Under the pieces are notes generated by a model, which saw only the letters and a list, made by a program, of their open reading frames with translations, did not search any database and had not been told where the DNA came from. This document shows, piece by piece, positions 12,699 to 27,181 of a stretch of DNA of 64,000 nt. The stretch's first letter is position 1. Every line of letters begins with the position of its first letter. Both the position numbers and the translations under genes were made by a program. This stretch comes from Microthrixaceae bacterium (GTDB lineage: Bacteria > Actinomycetota > Acidimicrobiia > Acidimicrobiales > Microtrichaceae): contig JAMLGM010000007.1 of the NCBI GenBank assembly GCA_023957975.1, forward strand, positions 153,395-217,394. Direction: 5' to 3'.

Positions 12699-13646
12699 TC
12701 AGGCGTCGCGGTAGGCGGCGACGAGTGGAGCCATCGGCCGCACGGCGTCGTCGGCGAACACGTGGTAGCTGTAGCCCCAGCGCTCACGTCGACGGTGCAG
12801 TTGCTCGCCGAGACTCGCCAGCGTGCCGATCATCGTGATGGGCGAGTCGAGCGCGGTGTGCGCATCCTCTGCAGCGATGCCGAAGCCCGGCGCCACCATC
12901 TCTGCGAACCCGAGCGGATCGTCGGTGATGGTCGCGACGCTGCACCAGGCGTTGAACTCGATGTCGTCGAAGCGCTCCCCCGCCCCCTCGCGCACCCAGG
13001 AGAACTTCTCATCGATGCGATCCGAGAGCGCGTCGCGAGCCGCTGCCGCATCGACCTCACCCGAGTGGATCGACGGATTCACCCCCACGATCGCCGCGTG
13101 CTGCCCAGCGAAGCGCAACATGCGCCGGGCGCCGCCCGCGAGCAACAACGGAGGCCCACCGACCGTGTGAGGCCGCGGCGCACCCACCATGTCGGTGATC
13201 GTGTAGTAGTCGCCCGAGAAGTTGACGGGGTCGTCGCCGAACAGCGCCCGAACGACCTCGACCGCCTCCATGAACCGCTCGACGCGAACGCGGGGTTCGT
13301 CATACGCGATGCCGCCCTGGTCATAATCGAGGCGCTTCCAACCGGCGCCGAGGCCGAGTTCGAGCCGACCCTCGCTGATCGCGTCGATCGTCGCCATCTC
13401 CATCGCGGTGATGACCGGATGGCGGTAGTCGTTGTCCAACACGAGGGTGCCGACCTTCAGGTCGCTGGTGGCCGTGGCCGCCGACGCCAGCGCGGCGATC
13501 GGTGCGAACTGGTCCTGAAAGTGATCGGGAACAAACAGCGTTGAGTATCCGAGCGACTCCACCTCGCGGGCGGTCTCAGCCCAGGTCATGTCGGGAAACG
13601 GTCGGTGCAGTTCGGCTCCGAATCGGAAACGTCGTGGGTGGGCCAT
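12699..13646 (-). CDS. LLM-class (F420-type) oxidoreductase, TIGR03621-like
   Basis: The 315-residue luciferase-like monooxygenase-fold protein resembles the actinobacterial TIGR03621 group of probable F420-dependent oxidoreductases. It opens with FRFGAELHRPFPDMTWAETA and has the LGLGAGWKRLDYDQGG block, where the bulge of the TIM barrel binds the deazaflavin, and the PLLLAGGARRMLRFAG block near the phosphate site. The substrate is unknown. The start at 13646 has a clear GGAGGA site upstream. It is convergent to bfr. Confidence 0.8.
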   Translation of the reverse strand: MAHPRRFRFGAELHRPFPDMTWAETAREVESLGYSTLFVPDHFQDQFAPIAALASAATATSDLKVGTLVLDNDYRHPVITAMEMATIDAISEGRLELGLGAGWKRLDYDQGGIAYDEPRVRVERFMEAVEVVRALFGDDPVNFSGDYYTITDMVGAPRPHTVGGPPLLLAGGARRMLRFAGQHAAIVGVNPSIHSGEVDAAAARDALSDRIDEKFSWVREGAGERFDDIEFNAWCSVATITDDPLGFAEMVAPGFGIAAEDAHTALDSPITMIGTLASLGEQLHRRRERWGYSYHVFADDAVRPMAPLVAAYRDA

Positions 13647-13690
13647 GGGGGTTCCTCCTTAGCGATGGTCCGCCGGACGGGTCGAGTGTG

Positions 13691-14260
13691 TCAGTCGCGA
13701 AGCGACGGTTGTGCGCCGTCCGGCCTCAACGTCACCGGTCCCTGCGACGCGTTGACCAGATCGGCGATCAGCTGGGCGTACTCCAACGGGTTCGGCACGC
13801 CCTTCATCGTCTTGAACCCGGTGGCCTCATTGGCACTGTGGACGCGGATCGTGGCCGTCTTGAGCAGGCGCTCGCCGAGCGACGAGTGCACCGAAACATC
13901 GGTGACCTTGCGCCAGGAGATCCACTCGAAGCGGTCGTGGTACACCCCGGACCAACTGATCGCTCGATGGTCGGTGACGACGTAGCGGGTGAAGGCGAAC
14001 CGGACGAATTCGACGACGAGGTGAACCGCCAACACGGCCCACAGCACCAGCGCCATCTTGGTGACCGCGACGTCGGCCGCCGCCACGACGACCGCGAGCA
14101 TCAGCACCCCGGCGACGATCACATCGAACACGCCCAGGAACCACACCTTGAACGACGGTCGCGTGTCTCGCAGCACGTGCTCGCCCTCGCTGAGAAATTG
14201 CTCGATGCGACGATCCGGCAGGAGCCGCATCAACCACGGGCGATGCCAGCGGTCATCCAT
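13691..14260 (-). CDS. PH-domain (bPH2-like) membrane protein
   Basis: The 189-residue protein has a short cytosolic N-terminus, two membrane helices (about residues 45-65 and 72-95) and a C-terminal bacterial PH-like domain. Recognisable pieces of the domain are RYVVTDHRAISWSGVYHDRFEWISWRKVTDVSV and the closing TIRVHSANEATGFKTMKGVPNP. The family role is not known; such proteins often sit in membrane-stress or envelope operons. The start at 14260 overlaps the stop of the small gene upstream by one base (TGATG), so translation is probably coupled. An upstream extension of the frame is not plausible. Confidence 0.75.
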   Translation of the reverse strand: MDDRWHRPWLMRLLPDRRIEQFLSEGEHVLRDTRPSFKVWFLGVFDVIVAGVLMLAVVVAAADVAVTKMALVLWAVLAVHLVVEFVRFAFTRYVVTDHRAISWSGVYHDRFEWISWRKVTDVSVHSSLGERLLKTATIRVHSANEATGFKTMKGVPNPLEYAQLIADLVNASQGPVTLRPDGAQPSLRD

Positions 14261-14436
14261 CAGCCCACCAGGCTGGTGATGAATTCTCCGAGCTTGTCCC
14301 ACAGCGTCGACGCGAAATCGCCGACCGCACCGAAGAACCCCGAGATGGCATTCGCGGTGCCCGTCGGGTCCTTCCAGATGAGGTAACCGACGATGAGCAG
14401 CGCCAACAGCCCCGCTCCGCCCAGTTGCTTCTGCAT
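14260..14436 (-). CDS. 58-residue single-span membrane peptide
   Basis: A strong ribosome binding site, AGGAGGTGA, lies 4 nt before the ATG at 14436. The product starts MQKQLGGAG and has one hydrophobic helix (about residues 9-20, LLALLIVGYLIW). An amphipathic C-terminal part with Phe, Trp and Leu follows (FFGAVGDFASTLWDKLGEF). Its stop overlaps the start of the PH-domain gene by one base, so the two are co-translated and may act together in the membrane. I do not recognise the family. Confidence 0.75.
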   Translation of the reverse strand: MQKQLGGAGLLALLIVGYLIWKDPTGTANAISGFFGAVGDFASTLWDKLGEFITSLVG

Positions 14437-14503
14437 CGGTCACCTCCTCGCATCATCGGCTGCCCACGACGCGTCCAATGCGGACCTGGGCCACCTCGCG
14501 AGC

Positions 14504-15394
14504 CTAAAGAACCGGCGGCGCGATGTGGGGGACCTCCAGGCTGATGCCGGCGGCGTCGAAGGCCTCTTTGATGCGTTGGCGCAGCTCGCGCTCGACGGCC
14601 CATTGCGACTTGGGCTCGGTGGTCACCACGATCCGCAACGTCGCGCCCACCGGGGTCAGTGCGGACACCCCCTGATCGTCGGGGCCGGCGTCGAGCGCCA
14701 TGGCATCGCGCCAGCGTTCCTCCTGCGCCATCGTCTCGGCCACCTCGATCATGATCCGTCGCGCCGCGGCGATATCGGCCGACAGTGCGATGGTGACCTC
14801 GACCACCGCTCGGGCCCACCCCTGGCTCTTGTTTCCGACGGTGAGGATCGTGCCGTTGGGGACGTGCCACACCGTGCCGTTGAGATCGCGCAACTGGGTA
14901 CTTCTCAGCGAGATGCGCTCGACCGTGCCGTTCGCGGTTCCGACGTCGATCACATCGCCGACCCCGAACTGGTCCTCCACGAGGATGAAGAATCCGGCCA
15001 GCACGTCGCGAACCAGCGACTGGGCCCCGAAGCCGAGCGCGATTCCGACGATTCCTGCGCCCGCGAGCAGCGGAGCCAGGTTGATCCCCAACTCCCCCAA
15101 CACCAACAGGGTGACGATCGATGCGAGGACCCAGGTGACGAGGGACTGCGACATCGCTTCGATGGTGGCGGCACGAGCCTCGGAGCGCCCGACCGATGCC
15201 GGACCACTCAGCGTCCCCGCCAACGTCGAGGTGAGACCATCGCCGGCGAGACTGACGTGCATTCGCCGCGTGACCCTGGAAATGGCGCGGTGGGCAACCC
15301 AGCGTGCGATGGCGGCGATCACGAGGATGACCACGAGGCGCAGCCCGGTCGATACCGCATTGGTCAGGTCGTCGGACCAGTCATCGGGAAACAT
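14504..15394 (-). CDS. MscS-family mechanosensitive ion channel
   Basis: Small-conductance mechanosensitive channel fold, a cytoplasmic membrane pore that opens on osmotic downshock. Hydrophobic helices lie near the N-terminus (VVILVIAAIARWVAH) and at LVTWVLASIVTLLVLGEL. The pore helix TM3 is LAGAGIVGIALGFGAQSLVRDVLAGFFILVEDQF, with the Ala/Gly packing and the QSLVRD signature of MscS. A beta domain (GTVERISLRSTQLRDLNGTVWHVPNG) and an alpha/beta C-terminal domain follow. The ATG at 15394 gives about 296 residues; GTG at 15400 is an alternative. It follows the DUF1111 gene in the same direction. Confidence 0.88.
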   Translation of the reverse strand: MFPDDWSDDLTNAVSTGLRLVVILVIAAIARWVAHRAISRVTRRMHVSLAGDGLTSTLAGTLSGPASVGRSEARAATIEAMSQSLVTWVLASIVTLLVLGELGINLAPLLAGAGIVGIALGFGAQSLVRDVLAGFFILVEDQFGVGDVIDVGTANGTVERISLRSTQLRDLNGTVWHVPNGTILTVGNKSQGWARAVVEVTIALSADIAAARRIMIEVAETMAQEERWRDAMALDAGPDDQGVSALTPVGATLRIVVTTEPKSQWAVERELRQRIKEAFDAAGISLEVPHIAPPVL

Positions 15395-15459
15395 GGCCAC
15401 AGTCTCGCGGCTCGGCTGAGCGGGTCACAGCACCGGTGCGCTGCAGCCTCGATCACCGC

Positions 15460-16971
15460 TCACAGCGCGCCGATGAACTCGATCAGGTCGTGCCGACGAC
15501 GTTGTGCCAACGCCATGAACCGCCCACGGACCGCCTCGGCCTCGCCCCCGTGCCACAGGATCGCCTCCTCGATCGTCCGGGCCCGTCCGTCGTGCAGGAA
15601 ATTCTCGAAACCGGTCACCTCGCCGCGTCTGCCGACGGTCCACAACGGCGGTGTGCGCCACTCCGATCCGCTCGCGCCGAATTCGGGTCGGCCGTCGGCG
15701 AGCCCGGGTCCCATGTCGTGCAACAACAGATCGGTGAACGGATGAAACTCGACGTTCGCGAGGCCGGCCACCTCGTCGGGCCCGCTCCGCTGGGTCGTCG
15801 TGTGACACGAGGAACACCCGATCTCGACGAAGGTGTTCGCGCCACGAATCACCGCTGGGTCGTCGAGGTTGCGGGCGATCGGCACGGCGAGGGTGCGGTT
15901 GTAGAACACCTGCAGATCGAGCCGTTCGTCGTCGAGGTCGACCGCCGCGTCGTCGTGTGACGTCGGATCGCATGCGCTGCCCTGGTTGTCACACGTCGCG
16001 GGAAACACCCGGTTGGTCATGCCCATGTCGTCGTGCAGGGCGGCGGCGCTCTGTTGCAGCACCGTGGGTTGGCCGGCCTTCCACCCGAACCGGCCGACGG
16101 TCGTCGTCGCGGTGCTGCGGTCCCACACCTCGTTGACACGTCCGGAGATCCCGTCGCCATCGGCGTCGTCGGGGTCGCCAGCCGCGCGCAGGGCGGCCTC
16201 GGGTATCGCCTCGAGCAGGCCCATGCCGGTCATCGTGGGGGCGATCCGTGGCGAGGTCATCGCATCGGCGGCCAGCGGCCCCGAGGACAACTCGTCGATG
16301 TCGAACCTCGGGCGGCGCAACTCCACCGTGGTCCCGTCGGGGTAGGTGACGGTCTCGGTGGACCAGGTCACCTTCACGGTCCCCTCCGCGCTCGCCGGCC
16401 CGACCGCCTGGTCCTGGAGTTGCAGGCCGTAGGTCGGCTCCGGGTTCGGCGAGCCGTCGGCCGACGCCCCGGGAACCGACAGGCGCAACAACAGGCCGGG
16501 TCCCGGATCGCCTCCGCGACCGGCACCCCCCTGCTCGCGCTGGACGGTTTCGCCCTCGTCGTCCACGGTCGCCGCGTCGGAGTCGTCCACGCCGTCGAGG
16601 TGGCAGCTCAGACAGGAATCCGCGTTGAACACCGGGCCGAGCCCATCTTCGGCGACGAAATGCCGGTCGAAGACCAGCGCCCCGCTACCGAAGCGACGAA
16701 ACTCCTCGTTCGACAACGACCTCGCCGACTGGTTGAACGGCCGGCCGCGAAACTCGCGAGCCGAGGTCGGGCCGCCGAGTCGTTCGACGAGAAAGTCCGG
16801 GGCGACATCGATCCATTCGGGAAACTCGGCCTCGTCGGCGACACCGCCGGCCTCACCACCTCCACCAGCGCCACCGTCGCCGCCGGGTTCACCCTCGGAA
16901 CAGGCGCCGATCGCGAACGCGCTCGCGGCGAGCACGATCGCGAAGACGCCGTGCCACGGACGAATCTTCAC
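15460..16971 (-). CDS. DUF1111 di-haem cytochrome lipoprotein
   Basis: The 503-residue exported protein begins with a basic start, a hydrophobic core and Cys in AFAIGACSEG, a lipobox, so it is probably anchored to the outer face of the membrane. A Gly/Glu-rich linker follows. Two haem-binding CxxCH motifs are visible: SCLSCH (about residue 120) and GCSSCH (about residue 390). This arrangement fits the DUF1111 di-haem oxidoreductase family. It also has a calcium-site-like segment, DPDDADGDGISGRVNEVWD. The physiological substrate is unknown. The start overlaps the stop of the upstream acyl-CoA synthetase by 4 nt, an unusual partner. Confidence 0.8.
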   Translation of the reverse strand: MKIRPWHGVFAIVLAASAFAIGACSEGEPGGDGGAGGGGEAGGVADEAEFPEWIDVAPDFLVERLGGPTSAREFRGRPFNQSARSLSNEEFRRFGSGALVFDRHFVAEDGLGPVFNADSCLSCHLDGVDDSDAATVDDEGETVQREQGGAGRGGDPGPGLLLRLSVPGASADGSPNPEPTYGLQLQDQAVGPASAEGTVKVTWSTETVTYPDGTTVELRRPRFDIDELSSGPLAADAMTSPRIAPTMTGMGLLEAIPEAALRAAGDPDDADGDGISGRVNEVWDRSTATTTVGRFGWKAGQPTVLQQSAAALHDDMGMTNRVFPATCDNQGSACDPTSHDDAAVDLDDERLDLQVFYNRTLAVPIARNLDDPAVIRGANTFVEIGCSSCHTTTQRSGPDEVAGLANVEFHPFTDLLLHDMGPGLADGRPEFGASGSEWRTPPLWTVGRRGEVTGFENFLHDGRARTIEEAILWHGGEAEAVRGRFMALAQRRRHDLIEFIGAL

Positions 16972-18623
16972 CCCGAGACCGCGGATGCCGCCCAGCGGTA
17001 GTCGGCCTTGCCGTTGGGGCCGCGTTGCACCGTCGGCACGAACACGATGCGTTTGGGCACCTTGTAACCCGCGAGGGTTTCACGGCAGTGGTCCATGAGC
17101 GCTTGTGCCGTCTCGTCGTCACCGTCGGTTCCGTCGCCGAGGCTGACCACCGCACAGACGGCGTTGCCCCACTTGTCGTCCGGCACGCCGATGACGTTGG
17201 CGTCGAGCACCGCTTCGTGGCGTTTCAGGGTCTCCTCGACCTCCTCGACAAACACCTTCTCGCCAGCGGTGTTGATGCACACCGAGCCGCGTCCGAGCAG
17301 GGTGATGGTGCCGTCGGCTTCGACCGTGGCGAAGTCGCCGGGCACCGACCAGACGCGGCCCTCGAAGGTGCGAAACGTCTCCGCGGTCTTGGCCTCGTCC
17401 TTGTAGTAGCCGACGGGAATCGGCCCGCCGACCGCCAGCACGCCCCGTTCCCCCGACCCCGGCACGACCGGGGCACCGGAATCGCCGAACACCTGGGCGT
17501 CGGGGCCGAGCTTGAAACGGGCGGTCGGGGCCGAGCGATTGCGTTTGGCGACCGAATTGGCGAAACCGACCCCCTCGGAACTGCCGAGCAAGTCGGCACA
17601 TGAGACGTCTGCTCTGGCGAGGAGCGCGTCCTTGGTCTGTTGGCTCCACATCACCCCCGAGCTGACCACGAGTCGCAGGCTCGACAGGTCGACCGGCTCC
17701 CCGCGTTCGTCGGCGGTGTCGAGCGCGGCGAGCATGGGCCGGGCGAACGCGTCGCCGACGATGGTGAGGTTGGTGACACCGCGACGTTCGATCGTGGTGA
17801 TCAGTTCCTCGGCGTCGAAGCTGTGGCCCGTGAGCATCACGATGGCCCCGCTGGCGTTGAGCGTTCCCCAGCTGGTCAGCGCCGAGGTGCCGTGCATCAG
17901 CGGTGCGGCAGGCAACAGGCGCAGCGGCGCGCGCTCGCCATCATGGGCCGCTCGGGCGACCTCGGCGAAAAACTCGATCGAGTCGGGGGTTCCCGTGGCG
18001 TAGGGCCGAAAGTTTGTGGCGCCGGCCCCGATGATCGACCGGTGCGGCCACATGACGCCCTTGGGCATTCCGGTGGTGCCACCGGTGTAGAGGAACCACA
18101 GGTCCTCGAGACTGCGTTCGATTCGTGGCGCCCGGGGCGGGGTCGTCACCGCGTCGGCGTGGGCGATGAGACTGGGGATCTGCGCGCCGGCGGGGTTGGG
18201 TCCGAGGCCGGTCTCGTCCACCTCGACGACGACCTTCACCTTCGGCAACTCCGGCAACAGGCGGGCGACGTTGTCGACGAATCGGGTGTCGACCATGATC
18301 GCCTCGGCATCGGAGTTGTCGAGCAGGTACCGCAGTTCGGCGTCGGTGTAGCGGTAGTTCACGTTCACCGGAACCATTCGCTGCTTGAATGCAGCGAAGG
18401 TGGCGTCGAGGTAGGCGGGGCCGTTGTAGAGGTACAGCGCGACCTTCGAGTCCCGGGCGAGTCCGGCGTCGCTGAACACGGTGGCGAGTCGGGCCGCGCG
18501 ATCCTCGAAGTCGGCCCAGCTCAGTTCAACGTCGCCGAAGAAAATCGCAGGGGCGTTCGGCACGACCGCTGCGTGCGACTCCCAGATATCGGCGATGTTC
18601 CACCCGTTCGACCCCGTTTCCAT
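16968..18623 (-). CDS. AMP-forming acyl-CoA synthetase
   Basis: Second ANL-superfamily ligase in the window, 551 residues. Motifs: P-loop YTGGTTGMPKG, the GSSEGVGFAN region, GRGSVCINTAGEKVFVEEVE (A8 hinge) and the C-terminal catalytic Lys in RGPNGKADYRW. The TGGTTGMPKGVMW loop and INTAGEKV resemble actinobacterial acyl-CoA ligases of steroid or fatty-acid catabolism (FadD3/FadD19-like). The exact substrate cannot be told. ATG at 18623 is preceded by GGAG and removes a non-conserved extension. The stop overlaps the start of the DUF1111 cytochrome gene, and DUF2804 lies 22 nt upstream. Confidence 0.87.
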   Translation of the reverse strand: METGSNGWNIADIWESHAAVVPNAPAIFFGDVELSWADFEDRAARLATVFSDAGLARDSKVALYLYNGPAYLDATFAAFKQRMVPVNVNYRYTDAELRYLLDNSDAEAIMVDTRFVDNVARLLPELPKVKVVVEVDETGLGPNPAGAQIPSLIAHADAVTTPPRAPRIERSLEDLWFLYTGGTTGMPKGVMWPHRSIIGAGATNFRPYATGTPDSIEFFAEVARAAHDGERAPLRLLPAAPLMHGTSALTSWGTLNASGAIVMLTGHSFDAEELITTIERRGVTNLTIVGDAFARPMLAALDTADERGEPVDLSSLRLVVSSGVMWSQQTKDALLARADVSCADLLGSSEGVGFANSVAKRNRSAPTARFKLGPDAQVFGDSGAPVVPGSGERGVLAVGGPIPVGYYKDEAKTAETFRTFEGRVWSVPGDFATVEADGTITLLGRGSVCINTAGEKVFVEEVEETLKRHEAVLDANVIGVPDDKWGNAVCAVVSLGDGTDGDDETAQALMDHCRETLAGYKVPKRIVFVPTVQRGPNGKADYRWAASAVSG

Positions 18624-18645
18624 GTCTGCTCCGTTCAGCGCTTCG

Positions 18646-24034
<5,389 letters not shown>

Positions 24035-24082
24035 CGGGTCCTCTTGGTGTGACGCCGCAGCGAGCGGCATGGCGAATCGTCC

Positions 24083-24910
24083 TCAGTGAACGAACTTGGC
24101 CCGCAGCGCATCGATGAGCCGACGGTCGACGCCGATATCGACGGCCCACCCCTCGAAGGAGCCGTGGCGGGCTTTCAACGCATCGATCACGCCGCGCATG
24201 GTCGCCGGAGCGGCGGCTCGGCGAATGATCTCCTCCTCATCGAGGCGCCCGGGCGGCGCCGCATCGAGGCCCTGGGCCCGCGCTTGTTCGATCATCCGGT
24301 CCCGGTACCAGCCCACGATGCCGACCATCGCCTCGGTGCTCTTGGAATAGTCGGCGATGATCACCTCGTCGGAGGCACCCAGTACCCCCAGCAACGCGCT
24401 GGCGACGACCCCGGTTCTGTCCTTGCCAGCGGTGCAGTGGAACAGCGCCGCCCCGTCTCGGGCGACCAGGTCCTCAAGCACGACGACGATGCGATCGGAA
24501 TGCTGCTCGTACATTGAGATGGTGCGGTCTCGCAGGAACCACTCCGAGTCGGACTCGTCCTCGTCGCGCCAGCTCCACACCTCGTCGAGCAACGACCGGT
24601 GGATCGACTCCATGTCGTTGTTCGATTCGACGAATCCGTCCGCGCCGCGTTCCGCCTCGGTGCGCAGATCGACCAGCGTGGCGACGCCCGCCACCCCCAG
24701 CCAGTCGTGCGCCCGACGTGGATCGACACGGTTCAAGAGGTCACTTCGGTACAGCAACCCCGGCCGGATCGCTCCCCCGGCGACCCGATAGCCGCCGAAC
24801 TCCCGCAGGTTGAACGCCCCGGGGATGGCAGGGATCGGCTGATTGGTTTCGCCCGCCGACGGCGCCTCGGGGTCGAGGTCGGAAGGTGTCTGCGGCTCCG
24901 GGTTGCTCAC
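24083..24910 (-). CDS. IphP-like protein tyrosine phosphatase
   Basis: The 275-residue protein has the cysteine phosphatase signature HCTAGKDRTG, where Cys is the nucleophile and Arg binds phosphate, plus the N-terminal FNLREFGGYRVAGGAIRPGLLYRSD segment characteristic of the Y_phosphatase3/IphP group (similar to mycobacterial PtpB). Targets may be phosphotyrosine or phosphoinositides. The start is the GTG at 24910, because GTGA overlaps the stop of the upstream gene by 4 nt; the longer frame would extend into that gene. No signal peptide is seen. Confidence 0.88.
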   Translation of the reverse strand: MSNPEPQTPSDLDPEAPSAGETNQPIPAIPGAFNLREFGGYRVAGGAIRPGLLYRSDLLNRVDPRRAHDWLGVAGVATLVDLRTEAERGADGFVESNNDMESIHRSLLDEVWSWRDEDESDSEWFLRDRTISMYEQHSDRIVVVLEDLVARDGAALFHCTAGKDRTGVVASALLGVLGASDEVIIADYSKSTEAMVGIVGWYRDRMIEQARAQGLDAAPPGRLDEEEIIRRAAAPATMRGVIDALKARHGSFEGWAVDIGVDRRLIDALRAKFVH

Positions 24911-26055
24911 AGGTCCGCCTCCAACACGCACACCACTCCGTCGGGACGCATCGCCAACTCGGTGGCCCGCACGGCGACGGTCGTCGAGTCGTCGATCGGC
25001 ACCGACACCTTCGCCGGCAGCGACACCTGAAACGGCGTCAGGGAGGCAAGCGATCCGAGCGCCTGGTTGAACCGGTTCACAAACGACGGAACGAGCGGCA
25101 GTTCCACCCAGGCCTCGCGCGGGCTGAGCTCGATGCGGTCGTCGAGCAGCCGCGCCGCGACCGAGGCCCGCACCCCGGTGCGCAGGTCGGGCAGGAACCC
25201 GAGACTCGTGAGCCGGCGGTTACGGATGCGTGCTGCGACCTCGGAGCTGTGGGTCTGCAGGTCGACCTCGAAGGGGAGCGGAACCCCGAGCGAATCCTCG
25301 GCCAGGCGAAGGGCCAACTGGGTCAGCGACCCCGACGCCAGACCGACCACGACGTCCTGGCCGGGCCGAAGGGGTGCGATGGCGTGGCCTTCAACGCTGT
25401 CGACCGCGATGAGCCCGACGGTCATGTGGCCCTCGTCGATCACCACATCGCCGGGAGCGGCGCGCACTCCGAGATCGACGAGCGGTTGGGCCTGATGGGG
25501 CTCGAGTTCGATGCCGATGCGCCCCATCTGTGCCGCAAGTCCGCTGAAGATGTCGCCGCCGATGCTGGCGAACAACATGTCGCCCATGACCGCGGCGGTG
25601 CCCGGGTCGACCTCAGATCCCTCGATCCCCTCCATCACCGTGCGCAACAGCTCGGCGCCTTCGAGGTCGAGCGCCGCCACGAACCGACCGTCGGGACGCA
25701 ATTCGACCCGCGGGGACACGAGCACATCGGCTCGCACGAGCGCTCTACCCGGCAGCGCCGGCATGGCCGCGCCCGCTCCGAAATCGACGCTTCCGGCGGC
25801 ACGAATCGACGCGTGCAAGCGGCCGTCGTGATCGGGCGAGGAGGTGAACTCGACTCCGGTGATCGTCAGCGCCAACGACAGGTCGACCTCGCCCATCAGG
25901 GGCAGGGTGAAGCGACGGTTCAATTCGCCCGCCGCGATGCCGTCGCCGATGTAGAACGCCGCCGCAAGGTTGAGCACCTCGTCGGTGACCCCGAGCGACA
26001 AGGCCCAACGTTCGCCCGCGATGGAGGTGGATTGCCCGAATCGTGACGCAGCCAT
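24907..26055 (-). CDS. Conserved-looking hypothetical protein, 382 residues
   Basis: I do not recognise this protein. It is rich in beta-strand-like segments with regularly spaced Val/Leu and has no signal peptide, membrane helix or Cys. It may be built from two similar halves: GIAAGELNRRFTLPLMGEVDLSLALTI and later repeated IELEPHQAQP or IELSPREAWV stretches, where each IEL-P-x-A motif follows a ligand-binding-like beta segment. Its stop overlaps the start of the tyrosine phosphatase by 4 nt, so the two form a coupled pair. It is divergent from the epoxide hydrolase-like gene across a 103-bp gap. Confidence 0.7.
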   Translation of the reverse strand: MAASRFGQSTSIAGERWALSLGVTDEVLNLAAAFYIGDGIAAGELNRRFTLPLMGEVDLSLALTITGVEFTSSPDHDGRLHASIRAAGSVDFGAGAAMPALPGRALVRADVLVSPRVELRPDGRFVAALDLEGAELLRTVMEGIEGSEVDPGTAAVMGDMLFASIGGDIFSGLAAQMGRIGIELEPHQAQPLVDLGVRAAPGDVVIDEGHMTVGLIAVDSVEGHAIAPLRPGQDVVVGLASGSLTQLALRLAEDSLGVPLPFEVDLQTHSSEVAARIRNRRLTSLGFLPDLRTGVRASVAARLLDDRIELSPREAWVELPLVPSFVNRFNQALGSLASLTPFQVSLPAKVSVPIDDSTTVAVRATELAMRPDGVVCVLEADL

Positions 26056-26158
26056 GGCTCTCTTCTATCAGCTTGGGAGTGCCGCCGGTGGCGCCGCGGC
26101 CGCTTCGCCGACACCGATTTGTCCGCGGCCAGGGTTCAGACCTGCTCAAATATCGAAG

Positions 26159-27145
26159 ATGACCTTTGTCACAGCACGCCCCATCACGGTGAAAGACCCG
26201 ACATATGGCTCCATCACCCTGTCGGTTCACGAACAGGGAGACGGGCCCGCCGTGGTGTTCAGCCACGGATTTCCTGAGTTGGCGTACTCGTGGCGCCACC
26301 AACTCCCCGCCGTCGCCGCCGCCGGGTTCCACGCCATTGCCCCCGACCAACGCGGCTATGGGGCCTCGAGTGCCCCCGAGGAGATCCGCGCCTACGGGTT
26401 GGGTCAACTGACGGGGGATCTCGTCGGCCTACTCGACGCGCTCGACATCGAACGCGCCGTGTTCGTCGGCCACGATTGGGGCGGCTTTGTGGTGTGGGCG
26501 ATGGGGGTGTTGCATCCACAACGCGTCGCCGGGATCGTCGGGGTGTGCACGCCCTACACGCCGTTTCCTGGCACCGAGTTTCTCAAGATGGTCTTCGGCG
26601 ACGACGTCGAAAAGCAGTACATGTTGTGGTTCCAAAAGCCCGGCGTCGCCGAGCGGGTGCTCGACCCGCGGGGCCGGCTCGTGTTCGAAAAGCTCATGCG
26701 CGGCGGCGTGGACCCGACGAATTTCCTGAAGTCGGCCGCGACCGGCGGCGGCGAGGCGAAACGACCGGCGATGAACCCGTTCATCAACATCGAGACCATC
26801 GACCCCGGAGGCAAGCCGATCGCGACGGCCGAGGAGATCGACCGCTACGTCGCCGAGTTCGAACGGACCGGCTTTCGCGGCGGTATCAACTGGTACCGCA
26901 ACATCGACGCCAACGGCGAGGCCTTCCCCGAGATCGGCAAGACCGTCATCGACGTGCCGACGCTCATGATCCTGGCCGAGTGGGATCCGGCGCTGCCTCC
27001 GGCGCTGGCCAAGAACATGCCGTCCGTGTGCTCCGACCTCGAGATGGCAACCATCGCCAAGGCCGGCCACTGGGTGCAACAGGAATCGCCGGACGAGGTG
27101 AACGCCGTGCTGATCGACTGGCTCACCCGTCGCTTCGGCGGCTGA
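26159..27145 (+). CDS. Alpha/beta hydrolase, epoxide hydrolase-like
   Basis: The 328-residue cytosolic alpha/beta-hydrolase has the oxyanion-hole motif HGFPE (residues 36-40), the nucleophile elbow GHDWGG with Asp106 instead of Ser, and the catalytic His at about 304 (KAGHWVQQE). An acidic residue in EWDPALPP probably completes the triad. An Asp nucleophile with HGFPE points to epoxide hydrolases (or haloalkane dehalogenases), with a helical cap including NWYRN supplying ring-opening Tyr residues. The ATG at 26159 gives the standard family start; the longer frame antisense to the 382-residue gene is rejected. Confidence 0.85.
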   Translation: MTFVTARPITVKDPTYGSITLSVHEQGDGPAVVFSHGFPELAYSWRHQLPAVAAAGFHAIAPDQRGYGASSAPEEIRAYGLGQLTGDLVGLLDALDIERAVFVGHDWGGFVVWAMGVLHPQRVAGIVGVCTPYTPFPGTEFLKMVFGDDVEKQYMLWFQKPGVAERVLDPRGRLVFEKLMRGGVDPTNFLKSAATGGGEAKRPAMNPFINIETIDPGGKPIATAEEIDRYVAEFERTGFRGGINWYRNIDANGEAFPEIGKTVIDVPTLMILAEWDPALPPALAKNMPSVCSDLEMATIAKAGHWVQQESPDEVNAVLIDWLTRRFGG

Positions 27146-27181
27146 GCGTCGGGGTCGGCCCGTCGGGGCTGGCCTACCGGC

